Shown: positions 1-8,418 of the stretch, one piece after another
How positions within the stretch are numbered: position 1 is the stretch's first letter
Layout: each line of letters begins with the position of its first letter
Assembly (NCBI RefSeq): GCF_001542625.1
Contig: NZ_CP016279.1
Coordinates: 9,610,001-9,674,000, forward strand
DNA: 64,000 nt
Reading direction: 5' to 3'
From: Streptomyces griseochromogenes
GTDB lineage: Bacteria > Actinomycetota > Actinomycetes > Streptomycetales > Streptomycetaceae
Made by a program: the position numbers and the translations under genes
The notes under the pieces: generated by a model
Seen by the model: only the letters and a program-made list of their open reading frames with translations
Told to the model about the DNA's origin: nothing
The model's database searches: none

Positions 1-353
1 AGATCGATCCGCCCCGGCGCCATCGCCTCCAGCGTGCCGAACTGCTCGGCGATCACCAGCGGGGCGTGGTTGGGCAGCATGACGCCGCCGGAGCCGAGCC
101 GGATGCGGTCGGTGTGGGCGGCGAGGTGGGCGAGGATCACGGCGGGCGAGGAGGAGGCGACGCCGGGCATGGAGTGGTGCTCGGCCACCCAGTACCGGTG
201 AAAGCCGCGCGACTCCGCGAACCGGGACAGCTCCACGCTGGTACGCAGCGCATCGGTCGCGGTACTGCCCGCGCCGACGGTCACCAGATCCAGTACGGAG
301 AGGGGGACGGGGGCGGTCCCGTGAGTCGTGCCCCGGATCTCGTCTGCCGACAC
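1..353 (-). CDS. LLM-class flavin-dependent oxidoreductase, N-terminal part
   Basis: This is the N-terminal 117 residues of a bacterial-luciferase-like (LLM) flavin monooxygenase; the rest lies beyond the left edge. The GTG at 353 has an AGGAGG about 9 nt upstream. The translation opens with [11 protein letters not shown], followed by [22 protein letters not shown] and [15 protein letters not shown], all hallmarks of the MsnO8-type subgroup that binds FMN or F420 and oxidises small organic substrates. The substrate cannot be told from this fragment. It points away from the isomerase pair at 576-2119 but is on the same strand, with a hairpin between them. Confidence 0.85.
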   Translation of the reverse strand, partial: MSADEIRGTTHGTAPVPLSVLDLVTVGAGSTATDALRTSVELSRFAESRGFHRYWVAEHHSMPGVASSSPAVILAHLAAHTDRIRLGSGGVMLPNHAPLVIAEQFGTLEAMAPGRID

Positions 354-536
354 GGTGTGTGCCTCCTGTTGTCCGACCGTGAACTGTCCTGCCGGGCCAT
401 AACAGGAGGCGGTCCCCGGTTATTCCTCTTGGCTGATCGAGGCGGGCCTGGGGTGGGCTCCCGGTTCCTGGGCGGTCGGGGCGGGGAGCAGGGAAACCTC
501 TCGGGGTGCCGAGTCGGGTGGGTGGGAGATGGGGGG

Positions 537-553
537 CTGGGGCGGAGCCCCGG
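537..553 (-). terminator. GC hairpin after the isomerase pair
   Basis: GGGGC-GGA-GCCCC forms a 5-bp stem with a 3-nt loop about 25 bp past the stop of the gene ending at 576. Compact hairpins of this kind commonly end Streptomyces transcripts. No T-run follows, so the call rests on position and symmetry only. Confidence 0.4.
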
Positions 554-575
554 GGGCACCGGGGGCCGGTGTCGG

Positions 576-1307
576 TCAGGCCTGGACGATGGGCTCACGG
601 GTGAACAGTGTCCCCAGCACAGGAGCGTTCACCCTCCGATCGGCCAGCCGCAGCCCCTCCCACACCGACACCTGGTTCGCCGTGAGCACCGGCTTGGACA
701 GCGCCTTCTCCAGCAACCCGAGGTGCGCGGCCGTGTGCAGCGCCGTGTCCGGCAGCAGCACGGCCTCCACACCGGAGGCATCCGCCGCCCGCGCCAGCGT
801 CAGCACCTCCTCCTCGCCCCACGTACCCACCTCCGCGGCCGTGACGATCCCCGAGGACCGCACCCCGGCCACCTCCAGCCCTCCGGCCCGCAGGAAGTCC
901 GCGAACAGCGCGGCCACGTCCTCCGGGTAGGTGGCACCCACGGCGACCCGTCGTACGCCGATCTCCCGCGCCGCGTGCACGAACGCGAAGGACGTCGAGG
1001 AGGCCGGCATCCCCGCCAGCCGGGCCAGCGCCCGCACCTGCTCCTGGGCGCCCTCCCAGCCGTACACGAAGCTGCCGCTGGTGCACGCCCACACCACCGT
1101 CTCGACGCCGGTCAGCCGCAGCTGCTCCACGCCGGCGGCGAGCCGCTCGGCCGAACCCATCTCGCGCAGCGCGTCCACCCGGTGCGCGTCCACACCGATG
1201 TCCGTGTGCACCAGGTCCACCCGGATGTCGCTGCCCAGAAGCTGCTCGATGCGCGGATAGTCGCCCTCGCCGGAGTGGCCGGGGTAGAGGAATCCGAGTG
1301 CGGTCAT
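576..1307 (-). CDS. Asp/Glu racemase / maleate cis-trans isomerase family protein (second copy)
   Basis: 243 aa. Its family (aspartate/glutamate racemase, maleate isomerase, arylmalonate decarboxylase, EutA-like) uses two active-site cysteines for cis-trans isomerisation, racemisation or decarboxylation of carboxylates. The first is visible in the WACTSGSF motif at about residue 73. The usual second-half cysteine is replaced, since the equivalent region reads LLPDTALHT. LTANQVSVWEGLR near the C-terminus is the conserved family tail. The ATG overlaps the stop of the upstream paralogue (576-1307 and 1304-2119 share ATGA), so translation is coupled and a heteromeric enzyme is possible. The lost second cysteine suggests a decarboxylase-like or regulatory role for this copy. 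The substrate is unknown. Confidence 0.8.
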   Translation of the reverse strand: MTALGFLYPGHSGEGDYPRIEQLLGSDIRVDLVHTDIGVDAHRVDALREMGSAERLAAGVEQLRLTGVETVVWACTSGSFVYGWEGAQEQVRALARLAGMPASSTSFAFVHAAREIGVRRVAVGATYPEDVAALFADFLRAGGLEVAGVRSSGIVTAAEVGTWGEEEVLTLARAADASGVEAVLLPDTALHTAAHLGLLEKALSKPVLTANQVSVWEGLRLADRRVNAPVLGTLFTREPIVQA

Positions 1308-2119
1308 GTCAGCCCTTCTCCGTGGTCCTGGTGGTCCTGGTGGTCCGGTGTCTCTTCCGTCAGTGCGGGCCACACCCGCGCGGTCTCGTCGAGCAGCGCC
1401 TGATAGGGCCCCACGGCTCGGGTACCCAGTCGGCGCAGCGCCGCCCACATCGTGACCTGGTTGGCCGACAGGACGGGGATGCGCAGCTCGGCCTCCAGCT
1501 GGGGGATCACGTCGTAGGTCGCCAGGTTGGTGCACGAGATGAACAGCGCGTCGGCCGAGCCGGGACGCACCGCGCGGTGGGCCATCGCGACCACGTCCCG
1601 GTACGGCACCTGCCAGATGCGCCGGGTCAGCCCCATGAAGGAGCAGCCGGTGACCCGTACGCCCGCCTCGGCGACGTACCGCTCCAGGGCGCGGGTGACG
1701 GACACCGTGTACGGGGTGACGAGGGCGACCCGGCGTATCCGCAGCTCCTCCAGTGCCTCCAGCAGCGCCCCCGAGGTGGTGACCGAGGGCAGCGCGTCGC
1801 CGTCCCCGCTCATCGCCGCGCACATCGCCCGCTCCCCGGCGATCCCGCCGACGAAGCTGCCGGAGGTGCAGGCGTAGGCCACGACCTCGGGGGCGACGGC
1901 GCTCAGCGCGCGCACCGCGTCGACGAGCGTCTCGTGCTCGCTGACCAGCCGGGCCAGGTCCAGGCTCACCTCGACCGGCACGAACGGGGTACGGGTCAGG
2001 TGCAGCGACACCTCGTCGGGCACCCAGCGCCACAGCTCGCGGTCGAGGGCGAAGTCGAAGGGCGCGACCACAGCGACACCGCGCTGTGGGCGGGGGCCGC
2101 CGAGAAAGGAGACGTCCAT
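1304..2119 (-). CDS. Asp/Glu racemase / maleate cis-trans isomerase family protein (first copy)
   Basis: 271 aa, paralogous to the gene that follows it. Both expected cysteines are present, in YACTSGSFVGG (about residue 98) and FISCTNLATYD (about residue 200), so it looks catalytically complete, unlike its partner. LSANQVTMWAALRRLG closes the domain. The ATG start has only a weak GTGAGG-like ribosome site, and a slightly upstream start cannot be excluded. It is divergent from the D-2-hydroxyacid dehydrogenase, so the 126-bp gap probably holds both promoters. With the amidase and the importer it suggests use of a nitrogen-containing carboxylate. Confidence 0.8.
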   Translation of the reverse strand: MDVSFLGGPRPQRGVAVVAPFDFALDRELWRWVPDEVSLHLTRTPFVPVEVSLDLARLVSEHETLVDAVRALSAVAPEVVAYACTSGSFVGGIAGERAMCAAMSGDGDALPSVTTSGALLEALEELRIRRVALVTPYTVSVTRALERYVAEAGVRVTGCSFMGLTRRIWQVPYRDVVAMAHRAVRPGSADALFISCTNLATYDVIPQLEAELRIPVLSANQVTMWAALRRLGTRAVGPYQALLDETARVWPALTEETPDHQDHQDHGEGLT

Positions 2120-2245
2120 GGCAGCACCGGCCTCACACGGGAAGAAGGGACGGCAACGAATGGTGGATGCGCCTGTGTTGACGAAGGTAGGTTCCGGTGC
2201 GAGCGTGGTCAATCCGCGCATGTCAGACGCTCGGAGCCGCCCCGT

Positions 2246-3199
2246 ATGACGCCGCCCCTCCCCACCCTCCTGGTCCTCGACGCCGACCCCCCGCCCCGGC
2301 TCGGCCGCCTCACCGGCCGGGCCCGGATCGTGCACACCGACCCGGCCGGCCTCGCCGCGCGGCTGCCGGAGGCGGACGTGCTGCTGGTGTGGGACTTCAC
2401 CTCGCACGCCGTGCGCGAGGCCTGGCCCGGGGGCGGGCGGCGGCCGCGCTGGGTGCACACGGCGAGCGCGGGCGTGGACCATCTGATGTGCCCCGAGCTC
2501 GCCGCGTCCGGCACCGTGGTGACCAACGCGCGCGGGATCTTCGACCAGCCGATCGCCGAGTACGTGGCCGCCCTGGTGCTGGCGGTGGCCAAGGACCTGC
2601 CGCGTACGCTGGAGTACCAGCGGGAGCGGGTCTGGCGGCACCGGGAGACCCGGCGGGTGGCGGGCACGCGCGCGTGCGTGGTCGGCTCCGGCCCGATCGG
2701 CCGGGCGATCGCGCGCAAGCTGAAGGCCCTGGACGTGACGACGGCGCTGGTCGGCCGGGAGCCGCGCACCGGCATCCACGGCCCGGGCGATCTTGACCGG
2801 CTGATCTCCCGCGCGGACTGGGTGATCTGCGCCGCGCCGCTGACCGAGCAGACGACCGGCATGTTCGACGCCCACCGGTTCGGCGTGATGCAGCCCTCGT
2901 CGGTCTTCGTGAACGTCGGCCGCGGGCAGCTGGTCGACGAGGACGCGCTCGCCGAGGCGCTGCGCAGGCGCTGGATCGCGGGCGCGGCCCTGGACGTGTT
3001 CACCGCCGAGCCCCTTCCCGAGGACAGCCCGCTGTGGGGACTGCCGGGGCTGATCGTCTCCCCGCACATGAGCGGCGACACGATCGGATGGCGCGATGAA
3101 CTCGGCCTTCAGTTCGTGGAGTTGTACGAGCGGTGGGCGGCGGGCAGATCACTGGTGAACGTGGTCGACAAGAAACGCGGCTACGTCCCCGGTCACTGA
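2246..3199 (+). CDS. D-2-hydroxyacid dehydrogenase
   Basis: 317 aa, typical size for the NAD(P)-dependent D-isomer 2-hydroxyacid dehydrogenases that interconvert 2-oxoacids and D-2-hydroxyacids. Visible motifs are the Rossmann GSGPIGR at about 151-157, NVGRGQLVDEDAL carrying the catalytic Arg, AEPLPEDSPLW carrying the Glu, and SPHMSGDT carrying the catalytic His at about 276. The ATG start follows a modest GGAG. The gene begins a forward unit with the amidase 16 bp downstream and is divergent from the isomerase-family pair, so it is probably part of the same catabolic route. Substrate unknown. Confidence 0.9.
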   Translation: MTPPLPTLLVLDADPPPRLGRLTGRARIVHTDPAGLAARLPEADVLLVWDFTSHAVREAWPGGGRRPRWVHTASAGVDHLMCPELAASGTVVTNARGIFDQPIAEYVAALVLAVAKDLPRTLEYQRERVWRHRETRRVAGTRACVVGSGPIGRAIARKLKALDVTTALVGREPRTGIHGPGDLDRLISRADWVICAAPLTEQTTGMFDAHRFGVMQPSSVFVNVGRGQLVDEDALAEALRRRWIAGAALDVFTAEPLPEDSPLWGLPGLIVSPHMSGDTIGWRDELGLQFVELYERWAAGRSLVNVVDKKRGYVPGH

Positions 3200-3215
3200 T
3201 CCACCAGGAGGGTGC

Positions 3216-4604
3216 ATGCAGCTCACCGACCTGACCGCCGTACAACTCCTCGACGGCTACCGCAAGGGCGAGTTCAGTCCCGTGGAGGCGACCGAACAGG
3301 CCCTGGAGCGGGCGCGGCGGATCCAGCCGGAGGTGAACGCGTTCGTGCGCCTCACCGAGGAGGACGCGCTGGCGCGGGCGCGGGACTCGGAGCGGCGGTG
3401 GCGGCGCGGCGAGCCGGCCGGGCTGCTGGACGGGGTCCCGGTCACCGTGAAGGACATCCTGCTGCTGCGCGGCCACCCCACGCTGCGCGGCTCGAAGACC
3501 GTCTCCGACCAGGGCGGCTGGGACGAGGACGCACCGTCCGTCGCCCGGCTGCGTGAGCACGGCGCGGTCTTCCTCGGCAAGACGACGACACCCGAATTCG
3601 GCTGGAAGGGCGTCACCGACTCCCCGCTGTCCGGAGTGACCCGCAACCCCCACGCCCCCTCCCGCACCGCGGGCGGCTCCAGTGGCGGCAGCGCGGCGGC
3701 CGTCGCGCTCGGCGCGGGCCCGCTGTCGCTGGGCACGGACGGCGGCGGCAGCATCCGTATCCCGGCCGCGTTCTGCGGGATCTTCGGTCTGAAGCCGACG
3801 TACGGCAGGGTGCCCCTGTATCCGTCGAGCCCGTTCGGGACCCTGTCGCACGCGGGCCCGATGACCCGGGACGCGGCCGACGCGGCGCTGCTGATGGACG
3901 TCATCGCGGCCCCCGACGCCCGCGACTGGTCGGCGCTGCCGCCGGCGCCGGGGTCCTTCGTCGCCGCGCTGGAGGGCGGTGTGCGCGGGCTGCGGGTCGC
4001 GTACTCCCCGACCCTGGGCGGGCAGGTCGCGGTCCGCCCGGCGGTCGCGGCGGCCGTACGGAAGGCGGTGGCGTCGCTCGCGGGCCTCGGCGCGTACGTC
4101 GAGGAGACCGACCCGGACTTCAGCGACCCGGTGGAGGCCTTCCACACCCTGTGGTTCAGCGGCGCGGCCCGGCTCACCCAGCGCTTCTCGCCGCACCGGC
4201 GCCGGCTGCTCGACCCCGGCCTCCGGGAGATCTGCACCCAGGGCGCCCGCCTCGGCGCGCTGGACTACCTGGCCGCGGTGGACGTCCGCATGAACCTCGG
4301 CCGCCGCATGGGCCGCTTCCACGAGACGTACGACCTGCTGGTGACACCGGCACTGCCGCTGACGGCGTTCGAGGCGGGCGAGGAGGTGCCCAAGGGGTCC
4401 GGCCTGCGCCGCTGGACCGGCTGGACGCCGTTCACCTATCCGTTCAACCTCACCCAGCAGCCCGCGGCGACGGTCCCCGTGGGCACCGACGACGACGGAT
4501 TGCCGGTGGGAATGCAGATCGTCGCGGCCCGGCACCGGGACGACCTGGTGCTGCGGGCCTCACACGCCCTCTACGAGGCGGGGCTCACGCTCGCCGGAAG
4601 CTGA
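3216..4604 (+). CDS. Amidase (amidase-signature family)
   Basis: 462 aa. Amidase-signature enzymes hydrolyse carboxamides with a Ser-cisSer-Lys triad. All three residues are visible: Lys79 in PVTVKDILL, cis-Ser155 in AGGSSGGSAAA and nucleophile Ser179 in DGGGSIRIP. The 24-residue spacing between the two serines matches the family. An AGGAGG lies 6 nt before the ATG. It follows the dehydrogenase by 16 bp, and its 3' end overlaps the convergent DUF3830 gene by 20 bp. Context suggests it releases ammonia from an imported amide or lactam-derived compound. The exact substrate cannot be read from sequence. Confidence 0.93.
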   Translation: MQLTDLTAVQLLDGYRKGEFSPVEATEQALERARRIQPEVNAFVRLTEEDALARARDSERRWRRGEPAGLLDGVPVTVKDILLLRGHPTLRGSKTVSDQGGWDEDAPSVARLREHGAVFLGKTTTPEFGWKGVTDSPLSGVTRNPHAPSRTAGGSSGGSAAAVALGAGPLSLGTDGGGSIRIPAAFCGIFGLKPTYGRVPLYPSSPFGTLSHAGPMTRDAADAALLMDVIAAPDARDWSALPPAPGSFVAALEGGVRGLRVAYSPTLGGQVAVRPAVAAAVRKAVASLAGLGAYVEETDPDFSDPVEAFHTLWFSGAARLTQRFSPHRRRLLDPGLREICTQGARLGALDYLAAVDVRMNLGRRMGRFHETYDLLVTPALPLTAFEAGEEVPKGSGLRRWTGWTPFTYPFNLTQQPAATVPVGTDDDGLPVGMQIVAARHRDDLVLRASHALYEAGLTLAGS

Positions 4605-5079
4605 GCGTCTCCCCCGCCGCCCCGCCGCGCCACAGGTCGTTGCAGGCCTCGGCCATGCGTTCGAGGCCGTCGACGACCTGACCCCAGACGATCCCGGGCA
4701 CCCACCCCACGTCCCCGTTGAGCAGCAGATTGTTGCGCTCGTAGAACAGGGCCAGATCGACGACCGTGCTGCCGGGGCGCAGCTCACGGTCGTAGCCATA
4801 GGCCTTCGTGCCCAGTTCGGCGCCGGCGAAGGAGAAGTAGCAGAGGTCGCCGGGGATCGGGGTGACCGTCGGGTTTTCCAGTGGGGGTTCCGTGGAGGCG
4901 AAGGGCGGGAAGAGGGCGTAGATCTCGTTGCGCGCGTATTTGGCGTGAAAGACGTCGCCCGCGAGGGGCAGGGCCTCCCACACCGCCGCGCAGGTCAGGG
5001 GCGCGCGGTCGTCCAGCAGGCGTGCCGTGCAGTGTGCGTCCCGCTTGTCGAGCGAGACGGTGACGAATCGATCGGCCAT
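4585..5079 (-). CDS. DUF3830 family protein
   Basis: 164 aa, no signal peptide or membrane segment. I recognise it as the cyclophilin-like DUF3830 family: HAKYARNEIYALFPPF, PTPIPGDLCYFSF-like core and FYERNNLLLNGDVG-like tail. This family recurs next to amidase/racemase-type catabolic genes and ABC importers, but its biochemical role is unknown. The ATG was chosen because the residues upstream of it in the open frame are low in coding character. It is divergent from the substrate-binding protein gene 48 bp away and overlaps the amidase 3' end by 20 bp. Confidence 0.75.
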   Translation of the reverse strand: MADRFVTVSLDKRDAHCTARLLDDRAPLTCAAVWEALPLAGDVFHAKYARNEIYALFPPFASTEPPLENPTVTPIPGDLCYFSFAGAELGTKAYGYDRELRPGSTVVDLALFYERNNLLLNGDVGWVPGIVWGQVVDGLERMAEACNDLWRGGAAGETLSFRRA

Positions 5080-5126
5080 GGAATCAAGGGTGCATACGAC
5101 GGGTCCGGTTGGGTAGCCGCGCCGCC

Positions 5127-6044
5127 ATGGCTCCACCAACTGGGAACGACGTAGACACATTCCGGTCGGAAAACAGACACAGCAGACGCTCGGTGCTCGC
5201 AAGCCTCGCGGCGGTCGGCGTCCTGGGGGCCGCGGGCTGTTCGCGGGTGGCCTCGGCCTCGGGCAAGCAGGGCGGCGACCTGCTGCAGCGGCTGCGCGCG
5301 CAGGGGGTCGTGCGGCTCGGGATAGCCGGTGAGATCCCCTTCGGGTACATCGACAAGGACGGCCATCTCACGGGGGAGGCGCCCGAGCTGGCGAAGGCGG
5401 TCTTCAAGCGGCTCGGCGTGGACCGGGTGCAGCCGGTGCCGACCGAGTTCGGCTCGCTGATTCCGGGGCTGAAATCCCAGCAGTTCGATGTCGTGGCCGC
5501 CGGGATGTACGTCAATCCCGAGCGCTGCCGGCAGGTGATCTTCGCGGATCCGGACTATCAGATGCTGGATGCGTTCATCGTGCGCAAGGGCAACCCGATG
5601 GGGTTGCACTCCTACCGGGACGTAGTGGAGAAGAAGGCGAAGTTCGCCACCGGGACGGGGTACGCCGAGATCCAGTACGCGGTCGAGGCAGGGTACAAGG
5701 AGGGCGACATCCTGATCGTCCAGGACCAGGTCGCCGGGCTGAACGCCGTCGAGGCCGGGCGCGTCGACGTCTTCGCCGGTACGGCGCTCACCGCCCGCGA
5801 GGTGGTGAAGAAGTCCGCCTCGACGGAGGCCACCCGGCCGTTCGCGCCGCTGGTCAAGGGCGAACCGCATGTCGACGGGGGCGCCTTCGCGTTCCGGACG
5901 GGCGAGACGAACCTGCGTGACGCCTTCAACGTCGAGCTGCGGAAGCTGAAGAGGAGCGGGGAGCTGTTCCGGATCCTCAGGCCCTTCGGCTTCACCAAGG
6001 CCGAGATGACCGACCTCACCGCGAAGGAGCTGTGCGGCGGATGA
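5127..6044 (+). CDS. ehuB: ABC transporter substrate-binding lipoprotein (family 3, ectoine/amino-acid type)
   Basis: 305 aa. The N-terminus SRRSVLASLAAVGVLGAAGC combines a twin-arginine-like motif with a lipobox whose Cys would be lipidated, so the mature protein is membrane-tethered outside the cell. The body is a family 3 solute-binding protein: VRLGIAGEIPFGYIDKDG, FGSLIPGLKSQQFDVVAAGM and an ELCGG end. Streptomyces homologues are usually named EhuB (ectoine/hydroxyectoine), but no ectoine-degrading hydrolase lies nearby, so the ligand is open. No good ribosome site precedes the ATG; a TTG 18 nt upstream is an alternative. It starts a four-gene importer operon. Confidence 0.82.
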   Translation: MAPPTGNDVDTFRSENRHSRRSVLASLAAVGVLGAAGCSRVASASGKQGGDLLQRLRAQGVVRLGIAGEIPFGYIDKDGHLTGEAPELAKAVFKRLGVDRVQPVPTEFGSLIPGLKSQQFDVVAAGMYVNPERCRQVIFADPDYQMLDAFIVRKGNPMGLHSYRDVVEKKAKFATGTGYAEIQYAVEAGYKEGDILIVQDQVAGLNAVEAGRVDVFAGTALTAREVVKKSASTEATRPFAPLVKGEPHVDGGAFAFRTGETNLRDAFNVELRKLKRSGELFRILRPFGFTKAEMTDLTAKELCGG

Positions 6045-6763
6045 CCTCGGGGCTGTGGGAACTCGTACTCAAGGGGGTCTGGACGACCGTCCAGCTGCTC
6101 GTCTTCAGCGCGCTGCTGGCCGCCGCCGTCTCCTTCGTCGTCGGTGCCGCGCGCACCCACCGGCTGTGGATCGTGCGCTTCCTCGCCGGCTTCTACACCG
6201 AGGTCTTCCGCGGCACCTCGGCACTGGTGATGATCTTCTGGGTGTTCTTCGTGCTGCCGATCGCCTTCGGCTGGCAGCTGGTGCCCATGTGGGCGGGCAC
6301 GCTGGCGCTCGGGCTGACGTACGGCGCGTACGGCTCGGAGATCGTGCGCGGCGCGCTCAACGCGGTCGACCCGGCGCAGAAGGAGGGCGGCGTCGCTCTC
6401 GGCTTCACGCCCTGGCAGCGGCTCAGGCTGGTCGTACTGCCCCAGGCGGTGCCGGAGATGATCCCGTCCTTCTGCAACCTGCTCATCGAGCTGCTCAAGG
6501 GCACCGCGCTGGTGTCGGTCATGGGCATGGGCGATCTGACGTTCAGCGCCGGCCTGGTGCGGCTGGCGCTCCAGCAGAGCGCGGAGATCTACACGTACGT
6601 GCTGCTGATCTACTTCGCGATCGCCTTCGTGCTCACGCGGCTGATGCGCGCTCTGGAGAAGCGGCTGAAGGCGGGGATCGGCAAGGAGGCCGGCACGTTC
6701 TCGGCGGCCCGTGAGCTCAAACGCGCGCAGACGACCGGTGTCGGGGGGAGTGGTGTCGTATGA
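6041..6763 (+). CDS. ehuC: ABC transporter permease (HisM/EhuC type)
   Basis: 240 aa polytopic membrane protein of the polar amino-acid permease family. Several hydrophobic segments flank the conserved EAA loop, EIVRGALNAVDPAQKEGGVA with LGFTPWQRLRLVVLPQA. The ATG overlaps the binding-protein stop as ATGA, which supports this start over a GTG 9 nt earlier. It should pair with the next permease to form the channel of the importer. Confidence 0.9.
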   Translation: MTSGLWELVLKGVWTTVQLLVFSALLAAAVSFVVGAARTHRLWIVRFLAGFYTEVFRGTSALVMIFWVFFVLPIAFGWQLVPMWAGTLALGLTYGAYGSEIVRGALNAVDPAQKEGGVALGFTPWQRLRLVVLPQAVPEMIPSFCNLLIELLKGTALVSVMGMGDLTFSAGLVRLALQQSAEIYTYVLLIYFAIAFVLTRLMRALEKRLKAGIGKEAGTFSAARELKRAQTTGVGGSGVV

Positions 6764-7410
6764 CGTGGGACTGGAACGCCGTGCGCGACTTCATGCCGCA
6801 CTTCTGGGACGGGCTGCTGGTCACGCTGCAGATCCTGGCCCTCGGTTCGCTGCTGTCGTTCACCCTCGGCCTGGTCTGGACGCTGCTGATGCGCGCGCCG
6901 AGCCGGTGGGTGCGCTGGCCCGTCGGGGTGGTCACGGAGTTCGTGCGCAACACCCCGCTGCTGGTCCAGCTGTTCTTCCTCTTCTACGTGCTGCCCGAGT
7001 GGGGCCTGACCTTCTCGGCCCTGGCCACCGGGATCTTCGCGATCGGCCTGCACTACTCGACGTACACGATGCAGGTCTACCGGGCCGGTATCGAGGCGGT
7101 GCCCGTGGGCCAGTGGGAGGCGGCGACGGCGCTGAACCTGCCCCTGTGGCGGACCTGGACCGCGGTGATCCTGCCGCAGGCGATCCGCCGGGTGATCCCC
7201 GCCCTCGGCAACTACGTGATCGCGATGCTCAAGGACACGCCGATGCTGATGGTGATCACCGTGCTGGAGATGCTCGGGCGGGCCCGGCTCTTCTCCCAGC
7301 AGCACTTCCAGTTCACCGAGCCCCTCACCGTGATCGGGGTGGCCTTCATCCTCATCTCCTACCTGGCCTCCCTTCTTCTGCGAGCCCTGGAGCGACGCCT
7401 TGTCCGTTGA
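6760..7410 (+). CDS. ehuD: ABC transporter permease (HisQ/EhuD type)
   Basis: 216 aa, second permease subunit. The EAA-type loop (VYRAGIEAVPVGQWEAATA, then RTWTAVILPQAIRRVIP) is clear and about five hydrophobic segments are visible. The ATG overlaps the previous stop by 4 bp and the gene overlaps the ATPase start by 11 bp, so the four genes are translationally coupled. Confidence 0.9.
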   Translation: MTWDWNAVRDFMPHFWDGLLVTLQILALGSLLSFTLGLVWTLLMRAPSRWVRWPVGVVTEFVRNTPLLVQLFFLFYVLPEWGLTFSALATGIFAIGLHYSTYTMQVYRAGIEAVPVGQWEAATALNLPLWRTWTAVILPQAIRRVIPALGNYVIAMLKDTPMLMVITVLEMLGRARLFSQQHFQFTEPLTVIGVAFILISYLASLLLRALERRLVR

Positions 7411-8182
7411 GACCCGTACGAAGTCGTCCGTCACCGACGCCCAGCCGACCGAGCTGATCCGCCTGGCGGGCGTCACCAAGCGCTTCGGCGCCAACACCGT
7501 CCTCGACCAGCTGGACTTCTCCGTCGACGCCGGCAAGCACGTGACCCTGATCGGCCCCTCCGGCTCCGGCAAGACCACGATCCTCAGACTGCTGATGACC
7601 CTCACCAAGCCGGACGAGGGCACGATCACGGTCGACGGGCAACAGCTCTTCCCGGCGCCGGAGAAGCAGATCCGGGAGGTCCGCAAGAAGATCGGGATGG
7701 TGTTCCAGCAGTTCAACCTGTTCCCGAACATGAGCGTGCTGCGGAACATCACCGAGGCGCCGGTGCAGGTACTCGGCATGTCCAGGGACGAGGCCGAGGC
7801 GCGCGCCCGCGAGCTGCTGGACCTGGTGGGGCTCGCCGACAAGTGCGACGCCCGGCCCACCCGGCTCTCGGGCGGCCAGCAGCAGCGGGTGGCGATCGCC
7901 AGGGCGCTGGCGATGCGGCCGCGCGTGCTGCTGCTGGACGAGGTGACCTCCGCGCTCGACCCCGAGCTGGTCGCGGGAGTCCTCGATCTGCTCAGGGACA
8001 TCGCGCGCAGCACCGACATCACCATGCTGTGCGTGACCCATGAGATGGGTTTCGCCCGGGACATCTCCGACCAGGTGCTGATGTTCGACTCCGGGCGGGT
8101 CATCGAGTCGGGCCCGCCGGAGAAGATCTTCAGCGATCCGGAGCAGGACCGCACCCGGGAATTCCTCAGCGCGGTGCTCTGA
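7400..8182 (+). CDS. ehuA: ABC transporter ATP-binding protein (GlnQ/EhuA type)
   Basis: 260 aa. Energises the importer by ATP hydrolysis on the cytoplasmic side. Walker A GPSGSGKTT at 52-60, Q-loop VFQQFNLFP at 101-109, signature LSGGQQQ at 156-162, Walker B VLLLDE at 176-181 and an H-loop in VTHEMGFA are all intact. The start is TTG with GGAG 8 nt upstream, inside the end of the permease gene. It is the last gene of the operon; the IclR regulator gene follows after 236 bp. Confidence 0.92.
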   Translation: MSVETRTKSSVTDAQPTELIRLAGVTKRFGANTVLDQLDFSVDAGKHVTLIGPSGSGKTTILRLLMTLTKPDEGTITVDGQQLFPAPEKQIREVRKKIGMVFQQFNLFPNMSVLRNITEAPVQVLGMSRDEAEARARELLDLVGLADKCDARPTRLSGGQQQRVAIARALAMRPRVLLLDEVTSALDPELVAGVLDLLRDIARSTDITMLCVTHEMGFARDISDQVLMFDSGRVIESGPPEKIFSDPEQDRTREFLSAVL

Positions 8183-8367
8183 CTACGTGGTGTGAAGACG
8201 GTAAGTGCCGAGGTCCCAGCGATGGGTGATACCTCTGGCATATGCCAACGGATCTGCGCCCCAGTTGGGAGGGGTGGGCGAAGACCATAATCTCGCCAAC
8301 CCCCTCTCCCCAACGACCCGTTGACCGTTATCGTGATAGAGAACCGCCGACCGGATTTCACGGCCAG

Positions 8368-8410
8368 ACGAGCGAGCGCAGACAAGCGAGCGCAGACAGG
8401 TGAGCGCAGG
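8368..8410 (+). repeat. Short tandem repeat ahead of the IclR gene
   Basis: Three near-copies of a 13-bp unit (consensus GCGAGCGCAGACA) end about 9 bp before the IclR start. The 8183-8418 gap holds no gene. The array would lie in the 5' leader or operator of the regulator. Whether it is a binding site is unknown. Confidence 0.55.
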
Positions 8411-8418
8411 GGGAAACC

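Noticed and set aside
66..2033. Long open frames on both strands across the first genes
   Set aside because: They have Arg/Gly/Pro-rich low-complexity translations with no ribosome site and lie opposite genes with clear family motifs; they are high-GC shadow frames.
5127..8182. Firm assignment of the importer to ectoine
   Set aside because: Family naming alone supports it; no ectoine hydrolase or deacetylase genes are in the window.
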